NCBI GenBank assembly: GCA_009917405.1
Contig: QZED01000008.1
Span: 1-51,724 of the forward strand
Origin: a bacterium c-19
GTDB taxonomy: Bacteria; Bacillota_I; Bacilli_A; Erysipelotrichales; Erysipelotrichaceae
Length of the DNA: 51,724 nucleotides
Direction of reading: 5' to 3'
Numbering within the stretch: the stretch's first letter is position 1; each line of letters opens with the position of its first letter. Both the position numbers and the translations under genes were made by a program. Of this stretch, positions 17,425-25,816 are shown in pieces. A model generated the notes under the pieces. It was given only the letters and a program-made list of their open reading frames with translations. It ran no database searches and was not told the DNA's origin.

Positions 17425-17766
17425 CTAATTATTGTTTAATGAAGCAAAAAAAGCATCAATTTCCGCCTCACTCTTTCTCAGCTTTGAAACAAAGCGTCCC
17501 AGTTCTTTCCCTTGTCCTACCCCGATAAAGCTCGGAATTCCCATGACCATCTGTTCCTGAGCCAATGAGATCCATTGATCACGATCTACATAATAAAAGT
17601 TATAATCGCTGTATTTTTCGATCAGTCTTGGCATAAACGGTTCAATAAAACGACAATCTGGACACCAATTCGCACTGAATACAAACACACTGATACCGTC
17701 TTGTTCCTTAGCCTCGGAAAATTGTTCCGCTGTTTCTAACGCTCTCATATGATCTTTTAAACTCAT
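17425..17766 (-). CDS. ytpP: Thioredoxin-like protein, YtpP type
   Basis: A 113-residue thioredoxin-fold protein. The redox motif WCPDC lies near residues 33-37, where classical thioredoxin has WCGPC. A cis-Pro region follows in MGIPSFIGVG near 74-83. The short length, single domain and lack of a signal peptide place it in the cytoplasm. It precedes the murC cluster by a few bases, as ytpP does in B. subtilis. It is probably a small disulfide reductase whose partner is unknown. Confidence 0.83.
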   Translation of the reverse strand: MSLKDHMRALETAEQFSEAKEQDGISVFVFSANWCPDCRFIEPFMPRLIEKYSDYNFYYVDRDQWISLAQEQMVMGIPSFIGVGQGKELGRFVSKLRKSEAEIDAFFASLNNN

Positions 17767-17768
17767 GC

Positions 17769-18536
17769 TTATTCCTCCTGTTGTTTATTTTGTGTCTGTT
17801 CTTCTTTAATCACATCACCGCTGCCGCTCTCATCAGCTTTAGGATTCAATAATTCATCTAAGCTTCCGCTGGGAGGCAAATGCGATTGCAGATAGTCTAA
17901 ATTTTGTTTTTTGGCCGCCGTCAATGATTTCAGCGAGAAATCCTCCAGCACCTTCTCTTTATCATAAGAAATCGATGTCATCAATAAGAACATGGACTTT
18001 AATGCGGAAGGTACAGCCGCTGCCGGCAGATATGTATAAAGTTTTACCAAGGAACCGTCTAAATATACCAAGTAAGCACCTTCACTTTTCATCAGCTGAA
18101 GCGTATAAGGAAACAGCTCACGATCGGCATTCATATAATTAGCAGTATACAATGTTTTATTTTCCTGTTCTTCCATATGAACAGCGCTTAATTCAGCCGC
18201 CTTTTCCTTATCGATACTCGCACCTGTATCCGCATCGGTTCCCTGTTTCGTTTCGGTATAATAATTCTTAATCACGACCGCACTGGGATCAAAGTTCATG
18301 ATCAGACGATAACCGTCTTTCACAAATACCTCACTTAAACTGTTGGCGTCCCGCTGCTTAAGTCCCTGCGGTAAATAATAGGAGTAATAGCTTTTCATGC
18401 GATTGCTGCCAGGACTTTGCAGCTCTGTCGTCAAGCTTCCCAATTCGTCATAGATTCGCTGCCTCAAATCAGCCTCTTGGCTTTCACAGCCACATAATAC
18501 AAGAAAGCATAATATAGCCGCAAAAACTTTTTTCAT
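17769..18536 (-). CDS. Hypothetical lipoprotein
   Basis: A 255-residue protein with a signal peptide and lipobox LVLCGC. It should be anchored on the outer face of the membrane. The mature part begins with a helical stretch. Middle segments such as DGYRLIMNFDPSAVVIKNYYT look beta-rich, and the C-terminus is Gln/Glu rich and probably disordered. No family was recognised. It is the first gene of the operon leading to thioredoxin, the SPI/MxG protein and murC, with two-base spacing to the next gene and an AGGAGG ribosome site. An envelope role is inferred from that context. Confidence 0.82.
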   Translation of the reverse strand: MKKVFAAILCFLVLCGCESQEADLRQRIYDELGSLTTELQSPGSNRMKSYYSYYLPQGLKQRDANSLSEVFVKDGYRLIMNFDPSAVVIKNYYTETKQGTDADTGASIDKEKAAELSAVHMEEQENKTLYTANYMNADRELFPYTLQLMKSEGAYLVYLDGSLVKLYTYLPAAAVPSALKSMFLLMTSISYDKEKVLEDFSLKSLTAAKKQNLDYLQSHLPPSGSLDELLNPKADESGSGDVIKEEQTQNKQQEE

Positions 18537-18566
18537 GATCGTCCTCCTATCTTTACATTCTTATTT

Positions 18567-18575
18567 ATTATATCA
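18567..18575 (-). promoter_or_regulatory. Extended -10 promoter of the murC operon
   Basis: TGATATAAT on the minus strand (a TG-N extended -10) lies about 30 bases before the lipoprotein start. No good -35 was found. The rest of the 160-base gap toward trmB is AT-rich, with a small hairpin at 18649-18666 that lacks a T tract. Confidence 0.45.
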
Positions 18576-18699
18576 TGTAATTATGGGTAAAGAACAGTCT
18601 TTTATGTACGAGAACTGATTTTTTAGTCTTTTTAAATCAAAGATGACACTTTTACTTCTGTAAAAGCAGTGAACTTGCAGTTATTATTTTTTCTATTTA

Positions 18700-19368
18700 T
18701 TATCTTTTTTTCTTATCGGTATTAATGTAAGGCGTTTTTTTCCAAACTGCACGATAAATCGGTTGACCTAAATTCATAAAACGCTGTTCATATTCACTGA
18801 TCGCATCTTCATCATGAACATTACGGCGAAAATCCACACTAATATCATGGAGATACCAGCCACCTTCCTGAAATTGCAGCAAAGAAAATTCAAACAAGGA
18901 AGCATTATCGGTTTTCATTTGAATTTCACCGGTTTCACTGATCACTTCTCGATAGATTTCAATAAAAGAAGCATGTGACAGGCGTTTTTTATGCGCACGC
19001 TTTTTCGGCCAAGGATCAGAGAAATTCAAATGCAACACATCGATTTCACCTTGGGCAAACCACTCCTTTAAAGCCAAAGCATCACCTAGCAGAAAAGCAA
19101 TGTTACATCCGTGCTGCTCCTGTTGGTCATATTTTCGCGCCGCTATCGCCATAACATTGCTGTCCTTTTCGATTCCGATCCAACCGCTTTCTAAGTCCTT
19201 TTCACTCATATGCAACAGGTAATCGCCCTTTCCGCAGCCAATTTCCACATGCAGCGAAGTGCATCCGAACATCTGTTTCCATTTCCCTTTATTTTTGGTT
19301 TGATCCTTTATAATCACATCAGCCTGAGCAATATATTCTTCCGCCCAAGGCAATTTTCTCATTCGCAT
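18700..19368 (-). CDS. trmB: tRNA (guanine-N7-)-methyltransferase
   Basis: TrmB methylates guanine 46 in the variable loop of many tRNAs using S-adenosylmethionine. The 222-residue protein has the SAM-binding motif VEIGCGKGDYLL near 41-52 and the family signature LNFSDPWPKKRAHKKRL near 111-127, followed by the C-terminal EYEQRFMNLGQPIYR region. Length is normal. AGGAGA lies 5 bases before the ATG. It begins 9 bases after pepV, so the two share a transcript. Confidence 0.95.
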   Translation of the reverse strand: MRMRKLPWAEEYIAQADVIIKDQTKNKGKWKQMFGCTSLHVEIGCGKGDYLLHMSEKDLESGWIGIEKDSNVMAIAARKYDQQEQHGCNIAFLLGDALALKEWFAQGEIDVLHLNFSDPWPKKRAHKKRLSHASFIEIYREVISETGEIQMKTDNASLFEFSLLQFQEGGWYLHDISVDFRRNVHDEDAISEYEQRFMNLGQPIYRAVWKKTPYINTDKKKR

Positions 19369-19377
19369 ATCATTCTC

Positions 19378-20763
19378 CTATTTCGCTAAGCGATAAATTG
19401 CTTCCGCATATATTGCGGCAGCTGTTTGTAAATTAGTAAAATATATTCCCTCATCCGGTTGATGAACACCGCCGATACCCTCTGCATCATGATTATGACG
19501 CGGGAATTCGGGACCGTATGCAACAAAATTGGCCAGCTTTTTTGCATAAGTACCGCCACCGATCGTTTTTGCAGGATGAAAGTGATCATTGCTGTAAGTT
19601 CGATACACATCCATCAATGTTGTGACAAGTTCACTGTTCGGATCGACAAATAACGGTTCAACCTGCTTTTTCACAAGCGGATACAGCGGATAATTACATT
19701 CGCTGATCGCTTCTTTTACATTTTGTATAATTTCATCCGCAGTGAGATCATTCGGATAGCGAATATCCAATAAAATGTTCGCTTCAGAATCTTTTATGTT
19801 TATAATGCCGGTATTTAAGGTAAGAAACCCCATATAGGCGCCTTCTGAAGCACATCGAATTCCGCTTCCTCTCCAGTCAGAAAGCAGCGCATAGGTTTTT
19901 TGAGCAAATTCATCCGCAAAGGCACTGCCGATAAAATTTAACATATGCAGTGCTGCATTCACGCCTTCATAAGGGGTTGCCGCATGTGCAGATTTACCGC
20001 GCATCATAATCGTTACGTAGCTGCCTTGATAATCAATACTTCCCTGCAATTGATTGGATTGTAAATAAAAATCAAACAGTTGACTTTTTTCACTATCCCA
20101 CTGTGATAGTGTCGCTTCTGCATGTTCGATTACAATATTCGCTCGCTCACCGGCTGACATGCTTCTAATCACACTCTCGCAAGTACCGTTTAATTCGATT
20201 CCCACAGCTCCTTTTTCACCGTAGATCACCGGGAAATCGGCATCGGGAACAAACCCCATTTGCGGTATTTCTCCGTGCTTCACATAATAATCCATGCATT
20301 CCATGCCGCTTTCTTCATCACAGCCATAGATCAACATCACTTTTTTTGATAACGGCAGCTGTGCTTCTTTTATCATTTTCATCGCATAAAAAGCCGCAAT
20401 ACCCGGACCTTTATCATCAGATACACCACGACCGAACAAAACATCATCGCATTTGGTCAACGCAAACGGCTCCTTTGTCCATCCGCTTCCTGCCGGTACT
20501 ACATCTAAATGTCCTAAAACGCCGATACTTTCTGTTCCTTCACCGTAAGAAAGAACGCATGCATATCCATCAATATCAGTTACCGTGAAGCCTTCCCGCC
20601 GACCTAATTCCATCATATAATCCAGTGCTTTGCGACATTCCTTACCGAACGGTGCATTGTTTTGCGGTTGTGCCGCAGTGCGCACGGAAGGAATCGCAAT
20701 CAAGCCGCTTAAATCTTCTAACAGCTGCGCTTGATGCGCTCTGCATTTTTCTAACCAGTTCAT
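19378..20763 (-). CDS. pepV: Dipeptidase PepV, M20 family
   Basis: PepV-type zinc dipeptidase releasing amino acids from dipeptides and some tripeptides in the cytoplasm. The 461-residue protein carries the metal motifs GHLDVVPAG near 84-92 and GRGVSDDKGPGIAAF near 111-125. The catalytic Glu pair is in CDEESGMECMDYY near 149-161. The domain-swapped lid region is in the middle, and the last metal ligand region is GGTYAKKLANFVAYG near 403-417. All key positions appear intact. A GAGGTGATC ribosome site precedes the ATG, and trmB follows by 9 bases. Confidence 0.92.
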   Translation of the reverse strand: MNWLEKCRAHQAQLLEDLSGLIAIPSVRTAAQPQNNAPFGKECRKALDYMMELGRREGFTVTDIDGYACVLSYGEGTESIGVLGHLDVVPAGSGWTKEPFALTKCDDVLFGRGVSDDKGPGIAAFYAMKMIKEAQLPLSKKVMLIYGCDEESGMECMDYYVKHGEIPQMGFVPDADFPVIYGEKGAVGIELNGTCESVIRSMSAGERANIVIEHAEATLSQWDSEKSQLFDFYLQSNQLQGSIDYQGSYVTIMMRGKSAHAATPYEGVNAALHMLNFIGSAFADEFAQKTYALLSDWRGSGIRCASEGAYMGFLTLNTGIINIKDSEANILLDIRYPNDLTADEIIQNVKEAISECNYPLYPLVKKQVEPLFVDPNSELVTTLMDVYRTYSNDHFHPAKTIGGGTYAKKLANFVAYGPEFPRHNHDAEGIGGVHQPDEGIYFTNLQTAAAIYAEAIYRLAK

Positions 20764-20794
20764 GAGATCACCTCATCTTTATTTTACCATAAAT

Positions 20795-20820
20795 TAAGGA
20801 AATCGCATATCCTTTCCTTA
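20795..20820 (-). terminator. Hairpin after small hypothetical gene
   Basis: TAAGGAAA and TTTCCTTA enclose a 10-base loop on the minus strand, followed by ATTTAT. It overlaps the stop codon of the 75-residue gene. It is a modest terminator. Confidence 0.5.
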
Positions 20821-21045
20821 CTTTAAGCATTCCCGATATTGTTGAATACGCTGCTCATATTGTAGGACATCAAAAAACAGCTGATCGTATTCATCTGCTA
20901 TCCCGTTCGTTTTACAATACCAGCGATAGCTTTCACCGAACTGATGAAATAATACACTGCGGTAATGGCAATCATGTTCATAACGCTTTTTAATAAAACT
21001 GCGCTTTGCCTTGCTTAAGTAGGCAACAAAAGTTAAATATTCCAT
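20818..21045 (-). CDS. Small hypothetical protein
   Basis: A 75-residue basic, aromatic-rich protein (MEYLTFVAYLSKAKRSFIKKRYEHDCHYR, ending QYEQRIQQYRECLK) that looks wholly helical. An excellent GAGGTGATAGG ribosome site precedes the ATG, which is the main reason to call it real. It lies between pnp and pepV with hairpins on both sides, so it may be a single-gene unit. No family was recognised. It could be a small adaptor or RNA-associated protein, but nothing in the sequence decides this. Confidence 0.68.
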   Translation of the reverse strand: MEYLTFVAYLSKAKRSFIKKRYEHDCHYRSVLFHQFGESYRWYCKTNGIADEYDQLFFDVLQYEQRIQQYRECLK

Positions 21046-21101
21046 CCTATCACCTCAAGCACATCTTAACAAAGATTCTGACACTATGCTTGGAAGAACA
21101 G

Positions 21102-21134
21102 AAAAAAAGAAGTGAAATTTTCATTTCACCTCTG
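21102..21134 (-). terminator. Terminator after pnp
   Basis: GAGGTGAAATGAAAATTTCACTTC forms a hairpin followed by seven T residues on the minus strand, just after the pnp stop codon. Confidence 0.85.
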
Positions 21135-21139
21135 ATCGA

Positions 21140-23344
21140 TTATTCATCTTTCGCTTTTAAATCTTCTTGTTGGAAGCGTGATTTACGGCGCACTTCTTTT
21201 TCTGGCTCTTTTTCATCCGCTTCTTTTTTCGGCTTTGGCAACAACACTTTTGCAGATACGTTGATTTTACCGTGATCATCAATTTCTGTTACCTTAACCT
21301 TGATCGTATCACCAAGCTTCAAAACGTCCTCCACCTTTTCAATACGCTCATGGGCGATTTTGGAAATATGTAAAAGACCGTCGGTTTGTGCAAACAAGTT
21401 CACAAAAGCACCATATTTTTCAATTCTGACAACCTTTGCATCATAGATTTCACCGACTTGCGCAACCTTTACAATATCCTGAATCATCGCTGTTGCTTTA
21501 TTGATCGCATCACGATTCATATGATATACGATAACCTGTCCGTCATCTTCAATATCGATCTGTACGTCATCACAGGCTTCAATGATTTTATTAATCATCT
21601 TACCGTTCGGTCCGATAACCTCACGAATCTTTTCTGGATCAATCATGAAGCTTGCCAGCTTCGGTGCATATTTTCCGACATCGCTGCGCGGTTCACTGAT
21701 CGCATTCATCATATTAGCTAAAATCTCGCTACGCGCCTTTTTCGCCTGTGCCAATGCTTCTTTAAAGATTGCTTCGGTAATACCGGTCACCTTGATATCC
21801 ATCTGCAATGCCGTAATACCGTCTTTGGTTCCAGCAACTTTAAAGTCCATATCGCCAAAATGATCTTCCATACCTTGAATATCGGTTAGAACGGTATAAT
21901 TCTCATTATTTTCATCCATAATCAGACCCATGGCAATACCTGCTACAGGTGCTTTGATCGGTACACCGGCTGCCATTAAGGACATTGTGCCGGCACAGAT
22001 GGAAGCTTGTGATGAGGAACCGTTGGATTCCAATACCTCAGCTACAGTCCGAATCGTATAAGGGAATTCTTCGACACTCGGCAGCACTTGAGAAAGCGCA
22101 CGCTCACCCAATGCACCATGTCCAATTTCACGACGTCCCGGACTGCCCATGCGTCCTGTTTCACCTACTGAATATGGCGGAAAATTATAGTGATGCATAA
22201 AGCGCTTTTCTTCTACCTCAGTAACGTCATCAATTATTTGATGATCATTCAACGGACCTAATGTAGTCACACTCAATACTTGCGTCTCACCGCGCGTAAA
22301 CATCGCACTGCCGTGGGTGCGAGGTAATAAATCTACTTGAGAATCCAAAGGACGAATCTCATCAATCTTGCGTCCATCAGGGCGCACCTTATCTTCAATG
22401 ATTAAACGGCGTACTTCATCAGCCTCAATGCCGTGGCAAATTTCCTTGACCTGCTTCAAAGCTTTATCCTTTGCCTTATCGTTTTCATATTCCTTTGCTT
22501 CAAATTCAGCTACTGCTGCGGCAGTCAATTCATCAATTTTACCATAGCGCTCCAATTTTTTCTCAATTGAAACAGCTTTGCGGATCTCCGTCTCATAGCC
22601 TTCCTTCACTGCCGATACAATTGCTTCATCAGGCGTATACAGTGTAACTTCCATCTTTTCCTTACCGACGGCAGCCGCGATTTCCTCTTGGAACGCAACC
22701 AGCTGTTTAATATGCGCATGTCCGAACATGATCGCACCGAGCATCGCTTCTTCACTGACTTCCTTTGCGCCTGCTTCGACCATATTTACCGCATATTTCG
22801 TACCTGCAACTGTTAAATGGATGTCACTTTCCTTCTCCAATTGCTCCGGAGTCGGATTGATCACATATTCACCGTTGATTCTGCCAACAATTACCCCGGC
22901 AATCGGTCCGTTAAAAGGAATATCGGAAACGCAAAGCGCCAAAGAAGCACCGAACATCGCCGCCATCTCTGCCGAACATTCCTGATCTACCGATAAAACG
23001 GTATTTACAACTTGTACTTCATTACGAAATCCATCCGCAAATAACGGACGAATTGGACGGTCAATCATTCGCGCCGTCAGCGTCGCATGTTCACTCGGTC
23101 TGCCCTCTCGACGTAAAAAACCGCCTGGTATTTTACCTACTGAATATAATTTTTCCTCAAAGGATACGGTCAAAGGAAAGAAATCAATTCCTTCTTTTGC
23201 TTGCTTACTGGCTGTTGCTGCCGAAAGTACAACCGTATCATTATATCGAATCAATGCCGAACCTCCGGCTTGTTTTGCGATTTCACCTGTTTCTACGGTT
23301 AAATTACGTCCGCAAAAATCCAAACTGAATGTTTGTCTACTCAT
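21140..23344 (-). CDS. pnp: Polyribonucleotide nucleotidyltransferase (PNPase)
   Basis: PNPase degrades RNA 3'-5' phosphorolytically and acts in mRNA turnover. The 734-residue protein shows two RNase PH domains (about 10-225 and 320-545). A KH domain includes [20 protein letters not shown] near 567-586, and an S1 domain begins [21 protein letters not shown]. The C-terminus is a charged Lys/Glu tail. The catalytic second RNase PH core has the expected [16 protein letters not shown] region. The ATG follows AGAGGTG. rpsO lies 246 bases upstream with its own terminator, so pnp probably has its own promoter, not clearly visible in that AT-rich gap. Confidence 0.96.
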   Translation of the reverse strand: MSRQTFSLDFCGRNLTVETGEIAKQAGGSALIRYNDTVVLSAATASKQAKEGIDFFPLTVSFEEKLYSVGKIPGGFLRREGRPSEHATLTARMIDRPIRPLFADGFRNEVQVVNTVLSVDQECSAEMAAMFGASLALCVSDIPFNGPIAGVIVGRINGEYVINPTPEQLEKESDIHLTVAGTKYAVNMVEAGAKEVSEEAMLGAIMFGHAHIKQLVAFQEEIAAAVGKEKMEVTLYTPDEAIVSAVKEGYETEIRKAVSIEKKLERYGKIDELTAAAVAEFEAKEYENDKAKDKALKQVKEICHGIEADEVRRLIIEDKVRPDGRKIDEIRPLDSQVDLLPRTHGSAMFTRGETQVLSVTTLGPLNDHQIIDDVTEVEEKRFMHHYNFPPYSVGETGRMGSPGRREIGHGALGERALSQVLPSVEEFPYTIRTVAEVLESNGSSSQASICAGTMSLMAAGVPIKAPVAGIAMGLIMDENNENYTVLTDIQGMEDHFGDMDFKVAGTKDGITALQMDIKVTGITEAIFKEALAQAKKARSEILANMMNAISEPRSDVGKYAPKLASFMIDPEKIREVIGPNGKMINKIIEACDDVQIDIEDDGQVIVYHMNRDAINKATAMIQDIVKVAQVGEIYDAKVVRIEKYGAFVNLFAQTDGLLHISKIAHERIEKVEDVLKLGDTIKVKVTEIDDHGKINVSAKVLLPKPKKEADEKEPEKEVRRKSRFQQEDLKAKDE

Positions 23345-23562
23345 TCTTTCACCTCTATTTTATTTTACTTTATAATAATATCATATTTCAGCGAGAAAAG
23401 ACATATAAAATATCGATCAAAGCCGGCTTTTTCAAAAAATTAGCTTTTCAAAGTATAAAAGCATAGATTTTATACGCTATAATCAGATCCGTCACTCACA
23501 AAATAATTCGTATTCTTGCAATTAATGATCGGCATCATTGACTTAACAGCTATCGTCCAAAT

Positions 23563-23586
23563 ACAAAAAAAACAGCCACAGCTGTT
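23563..23586 (-). terminator. Terminator after rpsO
   Basis: AACAGC, a 4-base loop and GCTGTT followed by eight T residues on the minus strand, five bases after the rpsO stop. The 245-base gap onward to pnp is AT-rich, and I see no further feature in it. Confidence 0.85.
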
Positions 23587-23590
23587 CTTT

Positions 23591-23857
23591 TTATTTACGT
23601 AATCCAAGACGACGAATTAAATCTTTATAGCGATTCAAATCTTTGTTCTTCAAATATACAAGCAGATTACGACGATGACCGATCATTTTCATCAATCCAC
23701 GATGAGAATGATAATCATGCTTGTGTTCTTTCATATGCTCAGTTAATCGGTTGATCTTTTCTGTTAATACGGCAACCTGTACTTCCGGAGAACCTGTATC
23801 TCCTTCAAAACGAGCATATTCCTTCATAATTGCTTGTTTCTCTGATTTTAATAACAT
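23591..23857 (-). CDS. rpsO: 30S ribosomal protein S15
   Basis: S15 binds the central domain of 16S rRNA early in small-subunit assembly. The 88-residue protein has the full family pattern, including [19 protein letters not shown], the [22 protein letters not shown]-binding region and the ending LIRRLGLRK. An AGGAGG site precedes the ATG. Unlike many bacteria where rpsO and pnp are tightly linked, here a terminator and a 245-base gap separate them. Confidence 0.98.
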   Translation of the reverse strand: MLLKSEKQAIMKEYARFEGDTGSPEVQVAVLTEKINRLTEHMKEHKHDYHSHRGLMKMIGHRRNLLVYLKNKDLNRYKDLIRRLGLRK

Positions 23858-23941
23858 AATTTTTTCCTCCTGTATAAATTGTCCTTTTCTACCGCGTAAA
23901 CCGTCAGAGTGTACGTGAATACCCAGTACAAAAGCTTTTAT
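23858..23941 (-). promoter_or_regulatory. rpsO leader, possible S15-binding structure
   Basis: The roughly 80-base leader holds a TGTAC...GTACA stem and a GACGGTTTACGCGG segment that can pair internally. Ribosomal S15 leaders in several bacteria fold into structures bound by S15 for autoregulation. I cannot match a specific described class, so this is a candidate only. Confidence 0.3.
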
Positions 23942-23970
23942 ATTCTATCACACACTATGATTTGATGCAA
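23942..23970 (-). promoter_or_regulatory. Vegetative promoter of rpsO
   Basis: TTGCAT, a 17-base spacer and TAGAAT on the minus strand. Its upstream end lies six bases beyond the hemW stop codon. Confidence 0.75.
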
Positions 23971-23975
23971 GTATT

Positions 23976-25058
23976 TTACAGAAAATCAATCAAGATATCA
24001 TGCAGTATCAACATCCCCTGATAAGTTGTTCGCAACTCATTCGCCGTTTCCTGCAGATTTCCAAGCTGAATGTGCTTCTGTATCGCATCTCGGTATATAT
24101 CATGAATATCACTTTTAAAGCACTGATAAAATGTCTGCTTATGAATTCCTTTCCTTAAACGAAGACCCATCATCACCGTTTCAAACATTTCATCTTTCCT
24201 GTTTAACAAATACCGATTCGGACATGCCCCTTTGGTAAGATATGTATGCAGATTGCGTGTATTATCATAGCGCATATGATCCGACTTACCGCTTGCGCCG
24301 CAACCGATTCCGTAAAAATCCTCATAGTGCCAATACATTAAATTATGCTTGGCATAACAGCCGTTTTTAGCAAAATTGCTGATTTCATAATGTTCAAAAC
24401 CCTGCTTTTGTAAATACGCAATCGCCTTTTCATAAAAATCAGCTTCCTTATCGGGATCACACGGTTGAATCCCAACTCTGCCGAAACGCGAATGTTCCTC
24501 AATCGTTAAAGCATATAAAGATAAATGGGTAATCGGTAATGAAGCTGCTTTACTTAAATCATCCAACCACATCTTCATCGTTTGACTCGGAAGCCCATAC
24601 ATAAGATCAAGTGAAATATCATGAATACCGTGTTCATGAATACGCATAATCGCATCTTTTACTGTCGCATAATCAGCCTTACGATCAATAATTTTCAGTA
24701 AATCCGTTTGAAAGGTCTGCGCTCCCATAGAAATACGATTGATTCCATATCGCTTACATAGAGCAAGCTTCTCATCGCTGAAGGAATCCGCATTTACTTC
24801 AATACTTGCTTCATCGCTTTTCTTCAGATACGGCTGTAACAGCTCTAACAGCTGCTCCAATAAAGACGTCGATAAGGAACTCGGAGTACCGCCGCCGATA
24901 TATACCGTTTTGCATTCTTCGATCTTCTTTTCCTGTATCTCGCGCTTCACGGCAAGCAGCCATTTTTCAGCCAGCGGTTCATAATAGCCACAGCGCATAA
25001 AATCGCAATATGCGCAAATATGATCACAAAACGGCACGTGCACATACAATGCCTTCAC
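23976..25058 (-). CDS. hemW: HemW-family radical SAM protein
   Basis: Related to coproporphyrinogen dehydrogenase HemN and long annotated as such. HemW proteins are now regarded as heme chaperones. The radical-SAM cluster motif CDHICAYCDF is at residues 11-20, followed by YIGGGTPSSL near 53-62 and the ISMGAQTFQ region near 134-142. At 360 residues it has the shorter HemW length rather than HemN length. It starts four bases after the Spo0A-like gene, so both share an mRNA. The nearby lepA matches the lepA-hemW pairing of B. subtilis, except that two extra genes lie between them here. Confidence 0.9.
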   Translation of the reverse strand: MKALYVHVPFCDHICAYCDFMRCGYYEPLAEKWLLAVKREIQEKKIEECKTVYIGGGTPSSLSTSLLEQLLELLQPYLKKSDEASIEVNADSFSDEKLALCKRYGINRISMGAQTFQTDLLKIIDRKADYATVKDAIMRIHEHGIHDISLDLMYGLPSQTMKMWLDDLSKAASLPITHLSLYALTIEEHSRFGRVGIQPCDPDKEADFYEKAIAYLQKQGFEHYEISNFAKNGCYAKHNLMYWHYEDFYGIGCGASGKSDHMRYDNTRNLHTYLTKGACPNRYLLNRKDEMFETVMMGLRLRKGIHKQTFYQCFKSDIHDIYRDAIQKHIQLGNLQETANELRTTYQGMLILHDILIDFL

Positions 25059-25062
25059 GGTA

Positions 25063-25770
25063 TCAAACTCCTATCTTCGTGTCCCTTACTTCCGTTATCT
25101 CAATCGTCACATGCTCATACACATGATAAATCAGCTGTGAATTGGTCGGCTTGCATCCGTTTGCACAGAGTCTGTCTTTAGTCTTACGGTATGCATACTC
25201 TATCGCATCGCGAATTGCCTTTTCTACACGTGATGACGTTGTTTTATGAATTCGGGCAATTTCTTTATATAATTGTACCATACTCATAATCTCTCCGCCA
25301 TGCTTATAAATAGTCGTTGCTCCACTTTTTATAAAATGATACCCTTTGAGATGAACCGGTATTCCCAGCTGTTGAATATATCGGGCAACATAGGCATTGT
25401 AATCGGATATCGCCGCACGCTGCGAAACTCCTTCTTTAATGTTCATCAACCGCTTCAATACTTCATCAGCCGTATAAGGTGCAGTCATAAACGCCATTGT
25501 TTTTGCGGTAATTGTTTTCACGAAAGCTCGCTGCGATTCCTTTAACAAACATAAGATATGAACCTCATACTGACTGAGATGATTCATGTAATAAACATTA
25601 GAAAATGATTCATAATCGAGAAGACATACATCAATATCCAACACATCGATCAAATCTATATCAGAGGGAAAAACGGAAACTGCGATCAACACCGTATTAG
25701 GATCATATTGAATTTTATTCATTAACACTTTCAGTAATTCTAAATCACGCAGGCAAGCAAGAATTCTCAT
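25063..25770 (-). CDS. Spo0A-like regulator with degenerate receiver
   Basis: The C-terminal half clearly matches the Spo0A DNA-binding domain: LGIPVHLKGYHFIKSG, then TTSSRVEKAIRDAIEYA and KPTNSQLIYHV. A stretch of about nine residues before KPTNS is shorter than in Bacillus. Spo0A is the master sporulation regulator. The N-terminal half (about 1-115) lies where the phosphoreceiver should be but has lost most of its active site. The acidic pair is replaced by ACLRDLE, the conserved Thr by Cys (ILCLL) and the Lys by Ala (FMTAPY). An Asp in VCLLDYESF occupies the phospho-acceptor position. It may therefore work without phosphorylation, or be a paralog of a standard Spo0A elsewhere. The ATG has no own ribosome site and overlaps a leader ORF stop. 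235 residues. Confidence 0.85.
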   Translation of the reverse strand: MRILACLRDLELLKVLMNKIQYDPNTVLIAVSVFPSDIDLIDVLDIDVCLLDYESFSNVYYMNHLSQYEVHILCLLKESQRAFVKTITAKTMAFMTAPYTADEVLKRLMNIKEGVSQRAAISDYNAYVARYIQQLGIPVHLKGYHFIKSGATTIYKHGGEIMSMVQLYKEIARIHKTTSSRVEKAIRDAIEYAYRKTKDRLCANGCKPTNSQLIYHVYEHVTIEITEVRDTKIGV

Positions 25771-25802
25771 ACCAGAATCATATGGCTTTCACTTCTATAC
25801 AT
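25767..25802 (-). CDS. Leader ORF coupled to the Spo0A-like gene
   Basis: An 11-residue ORF (MYRSESHMILV) with an AGGGAG site 8 bases before its ATG. Its TGA stop shares ATGA with the start of the Spo0A-like gene, which lacks a ribosome site of its own. Translation of the regulator is probably by re-initiation after this ORF. It starts 15 bases after the upstream gene's stop. Confidence 0.55.
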   Translation of the reverse strand: MYRSESHMILV

Positions 25803-25816
25803 GTTTTCCGCTCCCT

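Noticed and set aside
18649..18666. Terminator after trmB (CTTTTAC/GTAAAAG hairpin)
   Set aside because: The stem is AT-rich and no T tract follows on the transcribed side, so intrinsic termination is not supported.
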